A DNA stretch of 64,000 nt, from positions 4,712,001-4,776,000 of the forward strand of contig NZ_CP095078.1 in the NCBI RefSeq assembly GCF_022919075.1. The letters are read 5' to 3'. A program made the position numbers and the translations under genes. The DNA is from Nocardioides sp. W7. Its GTDB lineage: Bacteria; Actinomycetota; Actinomycetes; Propionibacteriales; Nocardioidaceae. Positions 34,182 to 43,010 of this stretch are shown piece after piece. The notes below the pieces were generated by a model that did no database searches, was not told the origin of the DNA, and worked only from the letters and a program-made list of their open reading frames with translations. The stretch's first letter is position 1. Every line of letters begins with the position of its first letter.

Positions 34182-36686
34182 TCAGACCACGACGTTGACC
34201 AGCTTGGGCGCGCGCACGATCACCTTGCGGACCGGCTTCGCGTCGATGGCGCGTACGACGCCCGGATCGGCCATCGCCAGCGCCTCCAGGTCGGCCTCGG
34301 AGATGTCGGGCGCGACCTCCAGCCGCGCTCGCACCTTGCCCTGGACCTGGACGACGGCGGTCACCGAGTCCTCGACCAGCAGCGCCGGGTCGACCACGGG
34401 CCAGCCCGCCCGGGCGACGGTGGGCTCGTGGCCCAGCCGCTCCCACATCTCCTCGGCGGTGTACGGCGCCACCAGCGACAGCAGGATCGCCACCGCCTCG
34501 GCAGCCTCGCGCACCGCCGGGTCGGCCGGACCGCAGCCGGAGTCGATCGCCTTGCGGGTGGCGTTCACCAGCTCCATGGTCCGCGCGACCACCACGTTGA
34601 ACCGGTGCGCCTCGATGAGCTGCTCGACCTCGTGCAGCGTCTTGTGGGTCACCCGGCGCAGGGCCAGGTCACCGGACTCGACCGCGCCGGGCGAGGAGGT
34701 GACGTCGCCGGACAGCCGCCAGGCGCGCTGCAGGAACTTCACCGCACCACCGGGCGACATGTCGGCCCAGTCGATGTCGTCCTCCGGCGGGCCGGCGAAG
34801 ACCATGGTCAGCCGGACGGCGTCCACGCCGAACCGGTCGATCATCTCGCCCAGGTTGACGCCGTTGCCCAGCGACTTCGACATCGCCTTGCCCTGGTTGA
34901 TCACCTGGCCCTGGTTCAGCAGCGCGGTGAACGGCTCGACGAAGTCGATCATGCCCATGTCGTGCAGCACCTTGGTGAAGAACCGGCTGTACAGCAGGTG
35001 CAGGATCGCGTGCTCAACGCCGCCGACGTACTGCGCGACCGGCATCCACTCGCGCACGGCCTCCTCGTCGAAGGGGCCCTGGGTGTACTCCGGGGAGACG
35101 TAGCGCAGGAAGTACCACGACGAGTCGACGAAGGTGTCCATCGTGTCGCTGTCCCGCTTGGCGGGGCCGCCGCACTGGGGGCAGTCGACGTTGACCCAGT
35201 CCTCGGCCGCGGCCAGCGGGGAGGTGCCCTTCGGCTTCAGGTCGGCGCCCTTGAGGTTGTCGGGCAGCCGGACCGGCAGCTGGTCGTCGGGCACGGCGAC
35301 CTCGCCGCAGTCGGCGCAGTGGATGATCGGGATCGGCGCGCCCCAGAAGCGCTGCCGGCTCAGCAGCCAGTCGCGCAGCCGGAAGTTGACCGTGCCGGTG
35401 CCCCGGCCGTCGGCCTCCAGCTGCTCGATGATCCGGCCGATGCCGGCCACCTTGTCCGACATCCCGTCCAGCGGGCCGGAGCTGACGTAGGTGCCGTCGC
35501 CGGTGGTCGCGACGTACGTCTCCTCGGGGTTGTCCTCCCCCGTGTCCACGACGCGGCGCACCGGCAGCCCGAACGCCTTCGCGAAGTCCAGGTCGCGCTG
35601 GTCGTGGGCGGGCACGGCCATGATCGCGCCGGTGCCGTAGTCGGCCAGCACGTAGTCGGAGGCCCACACCGGCATCTGCTCGCCGGTGACCGGGTTGGTC
35701 GCGGTGACGCCCAGGTCGACGCCGCTCTTGGGCCGATCGGTGGCCAGCCTGTCGATGTCGGTGGCCTTCCGGACGCCTTCGAGGTACGACGCCAGCGCGT
35801 CCGCCTGCTCGGGCGCGACGATGTCGGCGGCCAGCTTCGCGTCGGCCGCGACGACCATGAAGGTGGCGCCGTACAGCGTGTCGGGGCGGGTCGTGAACAC
35901 GGTGACCGTGCGCGTCTCGCCGGAGGACAGCGCGATGTCGAAGTCGACGTGCGCACCCTCGGAGCGGCCGATCCAGTTGCGCTGCATGGCCAGCACCCGG
36001 TCCGGCCAGGTGTCGGCCAGGGCGTCCATGTCGTCCAGCAGCCGCTGGGCGTAGTCGGTGACCTTGAAGTACCACTGGTTCAGCTCGCGCTTGGTCACCT
36101 CGGCACCGCAGCGCTCGCACATCCCCTGCACGACCTGCTCGTTGGCCAGCACCGTCTGGTCGTTGGGGCACCAGTTGACGGGGCTGTTCTTGCGGTAGGC
36201 CAGCCCGCGCTCGCGGAACCTCAGGAACAGCCACTGGGTCCAGGTGTAGTACTCCGGGTCGGAGGTGTGCAGCCGGCGCGACCAGTCGAAGGAGACGGCG
36301 TAGCGGCGGAACGACTCGGCCTGGGTCTCGATGTTGGCGTAGGTGTAGGTCGAGGGGTGCTCGTCGTTGCGGATCGCGGCGTTCTCGGCCGGCAGGCCGA
36401 AGGAGTCCCAGCCGATGGGGTTCAGGACGTCGTACCCCCGCTGCCACCAGTAGCGCGCGATCACGTCGTGCAGCGCCATCACCTCGGCGTGACCCATGTG
36501 CAGGTCGCCGGAGGGGTAGGGGAACATCGTCAGCGCGTAGCGCTTCTCGGCCCCCTCGGGCGCCGACCCCGCGCGGAACGAGTCGAGGCGGTCCCAGACC
36601 GGCCGCCACTTCTCCTGTACGGCGGCGGCGTCGTAGGTCTGCTCGGCGTTGCTCTGCTCGGCGACCGGGGTCTGCTCGCTCATCAT
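34182..36686 (-). CDS. leuS: Leucyl-tRNA synthetase
   Basis: The 834-residue class I synthetase carries the HIGH motif as YPSGDLHMGHAEVM, a zinc-type cysteine set (CPNDQTVLANEQVVQGMCERCG by its ends), the CP1 editing domain, and KMSKS as GKAMSKSLGN. It charges tRNA-Leu. ATG 36,686 (MMSEQTPV) is chosen; a second ATG follows at once. It has a leader-peptide attenuator upstream (leader at 36,780-36,806, terminator at 36,727-36,752), so expression should rise when leucyl-tRNA is short. Length fits the bacterial family. Confidence 0.97.
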   Translation of the reverse strand: MMSEQTPVAEQSNAEQTYDAAAVQEKWRPVWDRLDSFRAGSAPEGAEKRYALTMFPYPSGDLHMGHAEVMALHDVIARYWWQRGYDVLNPIGWDSFGLPAENAAIRNDEHPSTYTYANIETQAESFRRYAVSFDWSRRLHTSDPEYYTWTQWLFLRFRERGLAYRKNSPVNWCPNDQTVLANEQVVQGMCERCGAEVTKRELNQWYFKVTDYAQRLLDDMDALADTWPDRVLAMQRNWIGRSEGAHVDFDIALSSGETRTVTVFTTRPDTLYGATFMVVAADAKLAADIVAPEQADALASYLEGVRKATDIDRLATDRPKSGVDLGVTATNPVTGEQMPVWASDYVLADYGTGAIMAVPAHDQRDLDFAKAFGLPVRRVVDTGEDNPEETYVATTGDGTYVSSGPLDGMSDKVAGIGRIIEQLEADGRGTGTVNFRLRDWLLSRQRFWGAPIPIIHCADCGEVAVPDDQLPVRLPDNLKGADLKPKGTSPLAAAEDWVNVDCPQCGGPAKRDSDTMDTFVDSSWYFLRYVSPEYTQGPFDEEAVREWMPVAQYVGGVEHAILHLLYSRFFTKVLHDMGMIDFVEPFTALLNQGQVINQGKAMSKSLGNGVNLGEMIDRFGVDAVRLTMVFAGPPEDDIDWADMSPGGAVKFLQRAWRLSGDVTSSPGAVESGDLALRRVTHKTLHEVEQLIEAHRFNVVVARTMELVNATRKAIDSGCGPADPAVREAAEAVAILLSLVAPYTAEEMWERLGHEPTVARAGWPVVDPALLVEDSVTAVVQVQGKVRARLEVAPDISEADLEALAMADPGVVRAIDAKPVRKVIVRAPKLVNVVV

Positions 36687-36726
36687 CTGTCTCTCTCGCA
36701 GTCGGGGACGGGTCTGCTCCGGGCAC

Positions 36727-36752
36727 AAAAAAGCCCCTCGGGCACGAGGGGC
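36727..36752 (-). terminator. Attenuator terminator of leuS
   Basis: On the minus strand GCCCCTCG pairs with CGAGGGGC (4-nt loop) and is followed by six T residues: a clear intrinsic terminator only 40 nt before leuS. Because it lies between a Leu-rich leader peptide and leuS it must be regulatory. Confidence 0.9.
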
Positions 36753-36782
36753 AGCCGCGTCGAGTGGTGCTCGGCGCGGCTA
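36753..36782 (-). promoter_or_regulatory. Alternative hairpin of the leuS attenuator
   Basis: On the minus strand AGCCGCGCCGAG pairs with CTCGACGCGGCT (one G-T pair, short loop), directly after the leader peptide and overlapping its stop codon. A ribosome stalled at the Leu codons or released at the stop would change whether this stem forms, and so affect the downstream terminator. The exact antiterminator pairing was not folded by computer. Confidence 0.6.
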
Positions 36783-36806
36783 GGTAAGGAGCAGGGTCCT
36801 GCGCAT
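36780..36806 (-). CDS. Leucine leader peptide of leuS (MRRTLLLT)
   Basis: A mini-gene of eight codons, ATG-CGC-AGG-ACC-CTG-CTC-CTT-ACC-TAG, encodes three consecutive leucines. It is followed by a hairpin over its stop, then a textbook terminator, then leuS. This is the layout of ribosome-mediated attenuation reported for amino-acid genes of actinobacteria. At low charged tRNA-Leu the ribosome stalls at CTG-CTC-CTT; at high levels it finishes and termination follows. Confidence 0.85.
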   Translation of the reverse strand: MRRTLLLT

Positions 36807-36850
36807 GCCGCCAGGATACCGGACCGGGCCCGGGGGTCCGAGCCGACGGC

Positions 36851-37924
36851 TCACCCGGTGCGGCGCTCGACCACGAACGGGCAGGCGAACGGGTCCCGGT
36901 CGCCCAGCCCGACGCGGTTCAGGTGACGCACGACGATGACGTAGGACTCGACGATCCCGGCCTCGGTGTAGGGCACGTCGTGCTCCGCGCAGTAGCGCCG
37001 CACGATCGGCCGGGCCCGGCGCAGGCTCATGCTCGGCATGCTGGGGAAGAGGTGGTGCTCGACCTGCAGGTTGAGCCCGCCCATCGCCCAGTCCACGAGC
37101 CGGCCGCCGCGGACGTTGCGCGAGGTCAGCACCTGCCGGCTGAGGAAGTCCAGCCGGGAGTCGCGCGGGACCAGCGGCATCCCCTTGTGGTTGGGGGCGA
37201 AGCTGGCGCCCATGTAGACGCCGAACACCGCGAGCTCGACGGCCAGGAACGCCAGGCCGAGGCCGGGACCGAGGACGACGACGAGCAGCGTCGGCCAGCC
37301 CAGCAGGCGTACGGCGAGCAGCGCGATCTCGGTGCGCCGGTGCGCGAGCGGTGCGCGGCCGAGCACGGTGCGGACCGCGCCGACGTGCAGGTTCAGGCCC
37401 TCCAGGGTCAGCAGCGGGAAGAACAGCGTGCCCTGCCGGGCGGCCAGCCAGCCGGCGACGCCCTGCCGGCGAGCGGCGTCCTCGGGCGTCCAGAGCAGGA
37501 CGCCGGGACCGACGTCGTCGTCCGAGCCGATCTTGTTCGGGTTGGCGTGGTGCCGGGTGTGCTTGCGCATCCACCAGCCGTGGCTGAGCCCGACGACGAG
37601 GTCGCCCAGGATCCGCGCCGCCCAGTCGTTGGCGCGCCCGGACGAGAACACCTGGCGGTGTGCCCCGTCGTGGCACAGGAACGCGGTCTGCGTGAACAGC
37701 ACCCCGAACAGGGCGGCGACGCCGAGCTGCCACCAGCTCTCGCCGAGCGTCAGCAGCAGCGCCGTGGCGACGGCGAAGGCCGCGACCAGGGCGACCAGTC
37801 GGCCGGCGTACGCGTAGGGCCGACGGTCGAGCAGCCCCGCGGCCCGGACCTCGCGCGCCAGGTCGGTGTAGAGGCTCACCTGGCGTGCCGCCGCCGGTGG
37901 GAGGGAGCCGCTCGTCGTCGTCAT
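36851..37924 (-). CDS. Membrane fatty acid desaturase (acyl-CoA type)
   Basis: The 357-residue integral membrane protein has the three histidine boxes of acyl-lipid/acyl-CoA desaturases: HDGAH (near 88), HTRHH (near 123) and QVEHHLFPSMP (near 285). Membrane helices lie at about 40-85, 180-225. It matches the actinobacterial DesA3-like group that introduces delta-9 double bases-type unsaturation into stearoyl- or palmitoyl-CoA using a ferredoxin reductase partner; the partner is not nearby. ATG 37,924 is used. The two-component genes lie just downstream in sequence but upstream in transcription on the same strand and may regulate it in response to membrane state, like DesK/DesR (inference). 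Confidence 0.9.
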   Translation of the reverse strand: MTTTSGSLPPAAARQVSLYTDLAREVRAAGLLDRRPYAYAGRLVALVAAFAVATALLLTLGESWWQLGVAALFGVLFTQTAFLCHDGAHRQVFSSGRANDWAARILGDLVVGLSHGWWMRKHTRHHANPNKIGSDDDVGPGVLLWTPEDAARRQGVAGWLAARQGTLFFPLLTLEGLNLHVGAVRTVLGRAPLAHRRTEIALLAVRLLGWPTLLVVVLGPGLGLAFLAVELAVFGVYMGASFAPNHKGMPLVPRDSRLDFLSRQVLTSRNVRGGRLVDWAMGGLNLQVEHHLFPSMPSMSLRRARPIVRRYCAEHDVPYTEAGIVESYVIVVRHLNRVGLGDRDPFACPFVVERRTG

Positions 37925-38001
37925 GGCCGCGAGGCTAGGCACCCGCAGCATCCGACCGCGTCCCCCGGCAGAGCCACCCGACCCCCTACCGGAGTAGGGG
38001 G

Positions 38002-38667
38002 TCACTCCTGCGGGGCGACCAGGCCCGACTCGTAGGCGAGCACCACCGCCTGGGCGCGGTCGCGCAGGTCGAGCTTGGCGAAGATCCTGCTCACGTGGGT
38101 CTTGACCGTCTGCTCGGCCAGCACCAGGTCGACCGCGATCTCCGCGTTGGAGCGACCCGCGGCGAGCAGCACCAGCACCTCCCGCTCGCGCTCGGTCAGT
38201 CGGCGCAGCCGGGGGTCCTGACGGCGCCGGCGGGGCGACCCCGTGACCAACCGCTCGATCACCTGCCGCGTCACCGCCGGCGACAGCAGGGCGTCGCCGC
38301 CCGCCACGACCCGGACCGCGTCGGCCAGCTCGGCGGGTGAGGCGTCCTTGAGCAGGAACCCGCTGGCGCCGGCCCGCAGCGACTCGATGACGTAGTCGTC
38401 GGCGTCGAAGGTGGTGAGCATGACGACGCGAACGCCGGCGTTCGCCGGGTCGCGCAGGATCTGGCGCAGCGCCTCGATCCCGTCGAGCACCGGCATCCGG
38501 ACGTCCATCAGCACCAGGTCCGGCTGCACCCGTCGTACGACGGTCACCGCGGCAGCGCCGTCGGCCGCCGTGGCCACGACCGCGATGTCGGGCTCGGCGC
38601 CGAGCAGGGCGGCGAAGCCGGCCCGCACCATCTCCTGGTCGTCGACCACGACGACCCGGATGCTCAT
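38002..38667 (-). CDS. NarL/LuxR-type response regulator
   Basis: The 221-residue protein has a receiver domain (VVVDDQEMVRAGFAALL; phosphorylated Asp in DLVLMDVRMPVLDG, about residue 53; LKDASPAELADAVRVV) and a C-terminal LuxR HTH (LTEREREVLVLLAAGRSNAEIA ... TVKTHVSRIFAKLDLRDR, about 155-215). Its ATG overlaps the stop of the kinase gene by 4 nt (ATGA), so they are translated together. A desaturase gene lies 77 nt downstream on the same strand, which makes a DesKR-like membrane-fluidity pair a reasonable guess. Confidence 0.92.
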   Translation of the reverse strand: MSIRVVVVDDQEMVRAGFAALLGAEPDIAVVATAADGAAAVTVVRRVQPDLVLMDVRMPVLDGIEALRQILRDPANAGVRVVMLTTFDADDYVIESLRAGASGFLLKDASPAELADAVRVVAGGDALLSPAVTRQVIERLVTGSPRRRRQDPRLRRLTEREREVLVLLAAGRSNAEIAVDLVLAEQTVKTHVSRIFAKLDLRDRAQAVVLAYESGLVAPQE

Positions 38668-39842
38668 GCCTCGCCCCCGGGCGGGCGGTGCAGCGGCAGC
38701 CAGGCGCTCACGACGAACGAGCCCGGCTCCAGCTCGCCGGTCCGGACCCGGCCGCCGACGGCCGCGGCCCGTTCCCGCATGCCCACCAGGCCGTGCCCGG
38801 GGGCCGCGGTCCCGAGCGGCCCGTCGAGGGTGTTCGTCACGGTGAGCGCGAGCCCGCCGCCCTCGAGGCGGGCCTTCACCTCGGCCGGATGGCCCACCGC
38901 GTGCCGGCGGGCGTTGCTGAGCGCCTCCTGGACGATCCGGTAGGCGCTCGCGCCCACCTCCTCGTCCACAACCGTCCGGGCGGGCAGCGACCAGTCGTCG
39001 CGGATCTCCTCCCCCGCCTCGCGCACGCTCGCCAGCAGCTCCGGGACCTGATCGAGGCCCGGCACCGGCCGGCGGCCGGACTGTCCCGGCTCGGTCCGCA
39101 ACACGGTCAGCACGCCGCGCATCTGCGAGAGCGCCTCCGCGGCCCGCACGGCGATCTCCTCGAACTCGGCCGCGGCCGCGGTGGGCAGCCCGGGCATCCG
39201 GTGCGCCGCGGACCGGGCCTGGACGGTGATCAGCGACATGTTGTGGGCGATCACGTCGTGCAGCTCCCGGGCCACCCGGGCCTTCTCCTCGACGACCAGT
39301 CGCCGGGCCTGCTCCTCGGCGCTGATCACCCGCTCCTGACGCAGGGCGTCGGCGATCGCGGTGAGCCGCGAGCCGCCGACGCCGAGTGCGACGGCCACCA
39401 CCCCGAGCGAGGCGAACAGCACCACGTTGGCCAGCGAGTCCGGACCGTGCCGCCAGGGCAGGCCGACGAGGGCGAGGACGACGCCCAGCAGCACCGAGGC
39501 GCCCAGGCAGCCCACCGCCACCGGCCGGTCGTCGACCATCGCCAGCACCACCAGCACGAGCAGCTGGGTGAGCAGCGGGGCCACCGCCCAGGGCCACTGC
39601 CCGCTCGCGTCCTGCATCGTGACGAGCATCTGCGCGGCCGCGGCCAGGAGAGCGAGCGCCGCGCCCGACAGCGGCCGTCCCAGGGCGATCGGCGCCGCGG
39701 CACCGTGCGCCAGGGCCAGGCCGATCGCCAGACCCCAGGCGACGTCGTGCCCGGTGACGAGCAGGGGCGCCTGGACACACACGAGCGCGACGGCGGCCAG
39801 CAGCACCGCGAGCCGCCCGCTGGTCCGCCAGGTCACCGGCAC
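38664..39842 (-). CDS. Sensor histidine kinase (HisKA_3 type)
   Basis: The 392-residue kinase has about five or six membrane helices at the N-terminus (15-165) with no large external domain, then the DHp helix with the phosphorylated His in KARVARELHDVIAHNMSLI (about 208) and the HATPase domain with EALSNARRHA (N box) and GHGLVGMRERAAAVGG (G box). Membrane-embedded sensing is typical for kinases that follow lipid order or cell-wall stress. Start GTG 39,842; a second GTG two codons later is equally possible. Coupled by 4 nt to the response regulator. Confidence 0.9.
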   Translation of the reverse strand: MPVTWRTSGRLAVLLAAVALVCVQAPLLVTGHDVAWGLAIGLALAHGAAAPIALGRPLSGAALALLAAAAQMLVTMQDASGQWPWAVAPLLTQLLVLVVLAMVDDRPVAVGCLGASVLLGVVLALVGLPWRHGPDSLANVVLFASLGVVAVALGVGGSRLTAIADALRQERVISAEEQARRLVVEEKARVARELHDVIAHNMSLITVQARSAAHRMPGLPTAAAAEFEEIAVRAAEALSQMRGVLTVLRTEPGQSGRRPVPGLDQVPELLASVREAGEEIRDDWSLPARTVVDEEVGASAYRIVQEALSNARRHAVGHPAEVKARLEGGGLALTVTNTLDGPLGTAAPGHGLVGMRERAAAVGGRVRTGELEPGSFVVSAWLPLHRPPGGEA

Positions 39843-39912
39843 CGGGTGCTCCTCTCCGCGGCCGCGCCGCTGACCTCCACCGTAGTGCTCGGCAACGGCG
39901 GTGGGGCGCGCT

Positions 39913-39918
39913 TAGAGT
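39913..39918 (+). promoter_or_regulatory. -10 hexamer of a probable leaderless promoter
   Basis: TAGAGT lies 7 nt before GTG 39,926 with no ribosome binding site. It decides for GTG 39,926 and against the in-frame GTG at 39,917, which overlaps the hexamer. Confidence 0.55.
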
Positions 39919-39925
39919 GGCGAGG

Positions 39926-40696
39926 GTGACCGACACCCTCCTTCCCGACCTGTTCCGTCTCGACGGCAAGGTCGTCGTCGTCACCGGAGCCTCCAGCGGT
40001 CTCGGCGTGGCCTTCGCGCAGGGCTTCGCGGAGGCGGGCGCCGACGTGGTGCTGGGCGCGCGCCGCGTCGACCGGCTCGCCGAGACCGCCGCCCTCGTCG
40101 AGGCCGCCGGCCGCAAGGCGCTCTCGGTGCAGACCGACGTCGCCGACCCCGAGGCGTGCACGAACCTCGTCGCGCTGGCGATGGAGGAGTTCGGCCACGT
40201 CGACGTGCTCGTCAACAACGCCGGCATCGGTACGGCGGTCCCCGCCACCCGCGAGACCCCCGAGCAGTTCCGCCAGGTCATCGACGTCAACCTCAACGGC
40301 TGCTACTGGATGGCCCAGGCCTGCGGCCGCGTCATGCAGCCCGGGTCGGCCATCATCAACATCTCCTCGGTCCTCGCCCTCACCACCGCGGGCCTGCCGC
40401 AGGCGGCGTACGCCGCGTCCAAGGCCGGGCTGATCGGCCTGACCCGCGACCTGGCCCAGCAGTGGACCGGGCGCAAGGGCATCCGGGTCAACGCGATCGC
40501 GCCGGGGTTCTTCACCTCCGAGATGACCGAGCAGTACCCGCCCGGCTACCTCGAGTCCCAGAGCCCGCGCACGCCGGCCGGCCGCAAGGGCGACCCGCGC
40601 GAGCTCGCCGCGACCGCGGTCTTCCTCGCCTCCCCCGCGGGCGGCTACATCACCGGCCAGACCCTCGCCGTCGACGGCGGCCTGACGATCACCTGA
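39926..40696 (+). CDS. Short-chain dehydrogenase/reductase
   Basis: The 256-residue SDR has the NAD(P) motif VTGASSGLGVAFAQG (TGxxxGxG), the NNAGIGTA motif, catalytic Ser in NISSVLAL and the YxxxK pair as AAYAASKAGLIGL, plus the C-terminal ITGQTLAVDGGLTI. An Arg after the second beta strand (GARRVDR) suggests NADP(H). Such enzymes reduce 3-oxoacyl or ring ketones; the substrate is open. It is monocistronic, read from a leaderless promoter, divergent from the sensor kinase gene. Confidence 0.9.
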   Translation: MTDTLLPDLFRLDGKVVVVTGASSGLGVAFAQGFAEAGADVVLGARRVDRLAETAALVEAAGRKALSVQTDVADPEACTNLVALAMEEFGHVDVLVNNAGIGTAVPATRETPEQFRQVIDVNLNGCYWMAQACGRVMQPGSAIINISSVLALTTAGLPQAAYAASKAGLIGLTRDLAQQWTGRKGIRVNAIAPGFFTSEMTEQYPPGYLESQSPRTPAGRKGDPRELAATAVFLASPAGGYITGQTLAVDGGLTIT

Positions 40697-40743
40697 CCCG
40701 AGCCGGTCTGTAACGCTCGCGGCCGCGCGGACCAAGTAGGGGC

Positions 40744-41328
40744 ATGACAGAGCACCACGCCGGACCGGTCGCCGCCATCGGCCGCGATCCCGATGCGTTC
40801 GAGGCGTTCTACCGCGAGCACGTCGAGGCGGTGGGCCGCTTCGTGGCCAGGCGCGTCGACGATCCCGCGTGGGCCGCCGACCTGACCTCGGACATCTTCC
40901 TGGCTGCCCTCGACGCGTCGGGGTCGTACCGCCCCGACCGGGGCAGCCCCCTCGGCTGGCTCTACGGCATCGCCCGCAACGTGCTGGCCGACCAGGTACG
41001 ACGCCGCGCACGGGAGCGCTCGGCCGTCCAGCGCGCCGCCGGCCGGCGTCACCTGGAGCCGGATGCGCTGGCTCGCATCGAGGAGCGCATCGATGCCGAG
41101 CACGAGCTGCGTGCGGTCCACCACGCCCTGGTGGACCTGCCCGAGCGCGACCGACGGCTCTTCGAGCTGGTCGCGCTCGACGGGCTCACCATCACCGACG
41201 CCGCGGCCGTGCTGGGGGTGAAGCCGGCCACCGCGCGGGTCCGGCTGCACCGCAGCCGCGCCCGGGTCGATCAACTCATCCAGTCGGCGGGCCGACCGTC
41301 CCGACTGCACACCCAGGAGGCCACCTGA
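40744..41328 (+). CDS. RNA polymerase sigma factor, ECF type
   Basis: The 194-residue protein has sigma region 2 (DPDAFEAFYREHVEAVGRFVARR ... LTSDIFLAALDASGSYRP by ends; PLGWLYGIARNVLAD is the -10 recognition helix) and region 4 (VDLPERDRRLFELVALDGLTITDAAAVLGVKPATARVRLHRSRARV by ends). No anti-sigma gene with a zinc motif follows; instead the next gene, overlapping as TGATG, encodes a protein with a single membrane segment that may anchor or sense. A GTAACG word about 30 nt upstream with TAGGGG next to the ATG might be an ECF-type or leaderless promoter. Confidence 0.9.
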   Translation: MTEHHAGPVAAIGRDPDAFEAFYREHVEAVGRFVARRVDDPAWAADLTSDIFLAALDASGSYRPDRGSPLGWLYGIARNVLADQVRRRARERSAVQRAAGRRHLEPDALARIEERIDAEHELRAVHHALVDLPERDRRLFELVALDGLTITDAAAVLGVKPATARVRLHRSRARVDQLIQSAGRPSRLHTQEAT

Positions 41329-41984
41329 TGTCCACGCCCACCCACCTCGACAGCTTCGAGCAGCAGCTGCTCACGGAGCTGCGCTCCGTCGTCGTCCAGC
41401 GCAGCGCCACCCCCACCCGGGCCCCCCGGTCGCGCCGGATCCGGCTCGCCGCCGTGGCTGCCGCCGGCACGGTCGCCGCCGCCACCGGCGCGGCCGTCCT
41501 CACCGGCGGCTCGCCCGCCTTCGCCGTGGAGTCCGGCACGGACGGATCCACCGTCATCCGGATCCTGGAGCTGACCGACGCCGACGAGCTCGAGGCCGCG
41601 CTCGCCGAACGCGGCGTCACCGCCGACGTGGAGTACGGCGGCAGCGGCTCGACGATCACCGTCGACCAGGACGGCGGGATCAGCGTCGGCGACGACCTCG
41701 CGTTCCCCGAGGGCCTCGCTCCCGAGGACCCCACCCCGATGGACAGCACGTTCACGAACGGCCCGTCCGACGACCCGGGCTCGACCTGCGGCCTGACCGC
41801 TGCCGGCACCCCGCCGATCGCCCTGGAGCGCGACGGCGACGAGTACGTCGTCACACTCGCCGGGCCCACCCTCGCCGAGGGCAACGCTCTGGAGCTGACC
41901 ACGGTCACCGGCAGCGACGGCACGTCGCTGGTGGCGAGCTACCGGTTCGGCGACACCACCTGCGGGGCGATGGTCTCGCTCTGA
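41328..41984 (+). CDS. Single-pass exported protein coupled to the ECF sigma factor
   Basis: The 218-residue protein has a 45-residue cytosolic start (DSFEQQLLTELRSVVVQRS), one hydrophobic stretch (AAVAAAGTVAAATGAAVLTG, about 43-65, possibly a cleaved signal ending AFAVES), then an acidic exported domain with two cysteines (STCGLTAAG, TTCGAMVSL), probably disulfide-bonded. It is not recognised. The overlap TGATG with the sigma gene shows coupling, and the membrane topology fits an anti-sigma-like or sensory partner, though no known anti-sigma domain is visible. Confidence 0.7.
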   Translation: MSTPTHLDSFEQQLLTELRSVVVQRSATPTRAPRSRRIRLAAVAAAGTVAAATGAAVLTGGSPAFAVESGTDGSTVIRILELTDADELEAALAERGVTADVEYGGSGSTITVDQDGGISVGDDLAFPEGLAPEDPTPMDSTFTNGPSDDPGSTCGLTAAGTPPIALERDGDEYVVTLAGPTLAEGNALELTTVTGSDGTSLVASYRFGDTTCGAMVSL

Positions 41985-41990
41985 GCGTCG

Positions 41991-42941
41991 TCAGCGGTCC
42001 CGGTACGTCGCGGGCGTCGTCCCGGTCCAGCGCCGGAACGCGTGCGTGAACGCCGCGGCGTCGGCGTACCCCAGCCGGGCGGCGACGTCGGCCACCGGGA
42101 TGGTCGCCCGGCCGCCGAGGAGCGAGCGGGCCAGCGCCGAGCGGACCTCGTCGAGCACCGCCTGGTAGCTGGTCTGCTCGGCGCTCAGCCGGCGACGCAG
42201 GCTGCGCTCGGTGAGCCCGAGCTCGGCCGCCACCGCGCCCATCGGCGCCCCCTCGGGGAGCTGCTGGGTGATCAGCACCCGGACGTCGCCGACGACGCCG
42301 GTCCGAGATCGCCGGGGGGCCACGACGTCGCGGCACATCGCCTCGGCGACCTCGGGTGAGCCGCGGGGTGGCAGCGGTCGGTCGAGCTCGGCGGCCGCCA
42401 GCTCGAGGGTGGCGACGTCCTCGTCCAGGGCCAGCCGGGCACCGACCCCGCCCGGCACCAGCCCGGCGAGGACCGCGTCGATCGCACGCGCGTCCCGGGC
42501 GACCAGGAAGGCCCGCACGTCGCGCGGCAGCCGGGTGCCGTCGACGGTGACCACCACCCGGTCGCCGACGATCTCGGCGCTCGGGATCGCGAAGGTGTAG
42601 CTGAGGTCGATGAAGCGCAGCGCGAGCTCCATCGCGTCCAGCACCGTCCGGCTGGCGAGCAGCGCGAAGCCGAAGACCCCGAAGCTCTCCGGCCGGTACG
42701 TCGCCCCGACGTCGGCGCCCGCCCCGGGGAAGAGTCGCTGCAGGGTGCGCACCACCCGCAGCTCCTGCGCCGCGGTCACCTCGCGGTCGGCGACCGCGAG
42801 GTCCGCGAGCCCGAGCCCGGTCCCGGCCAGCAGGGCGGAGCGGTCCGCGCCGCGGGCCGCGGCGTACTCCACGAGGTGGGCGATGCCCGCGACGGCACGG
42901 GGGAACTCCCAGTCGTCGGCAGCCGGGGGCGGGAGGCGCAT
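41991..42941 (-). CDS. AraC-family regulator (OruR/PAC-type with Arabinose_bd-like domain)
   Basis: The 316-residue protein has an N-terminal effector domain of the AraC 'Arabinose_bd' type (about 20-200: YRPESFGVFGFALLASRT, FIDLSYTFAIPSA) and a C-terminal AraC HTH pair (about 225-316, ending TIPVADVAARLGYADAAAFTHAFRRWTGTTPATYR by ends). It is divergent from the monooxygenase gene at 43,011 with 69 nt between them, so it probably controls that operon in response to a ketone or lipid substrate. This class often regulates catabolism of lipids or organic compounds in actinobacteria. Confidence 0.9.
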   Translation of the reverse strand: MRLPPPAADDWEFPRAVAGIAHLVEYAAARGADRSALLAGTGLGLADLAVADREVTAAQELRVVRTLQRLFPGAGADVGATYRPESFGVFGFALLASRTVLDAMELALRFIDLSYTFAIPSAEIVGDRVVVTVDGTRLPRDVRAFLVARDARAIDAVLAGLVPGGVGARLALDEDVATLELAAAELDRPLPPRGSPEVAEAMCRDVVAPRRSRTGVVGDVRVLITQQLPEGAPMGAVAAELGLTERSLRRRLSAEQTSYQAVLDEVRSALARSLLGGRATIPVADVAARLGYADAAAFTHAFRRWTGTTPATYRDR

Positions 42942-42998
42942 GTCCGGAATTATCAACCACAGCCCGGTCGCGCACTCCCGGATCGGGCCGCTGCTTCC

Positions 42999-43004
42999 TA
43001 CCGT
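42999..43004 (+). promoter_or_regulatory. -10 hexamer of a probable leaderless promoter
   Basis: TACCGT ends 6 nt before ATG 43,011, with no ribosome binding site. It supports ATG 43,011 as the start of the monooxygenase. Confidence 0.5.
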
Positions 43005-43010
43005 CGTCGC

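Noticed and set aside
36780..37733. Long frame overlapping the desaturase on the minus strand
   Set aside because: Only its last nine codons (MRRTLLLT and stop) are meaningful; the rest is a shifted shadow of the desaturase.
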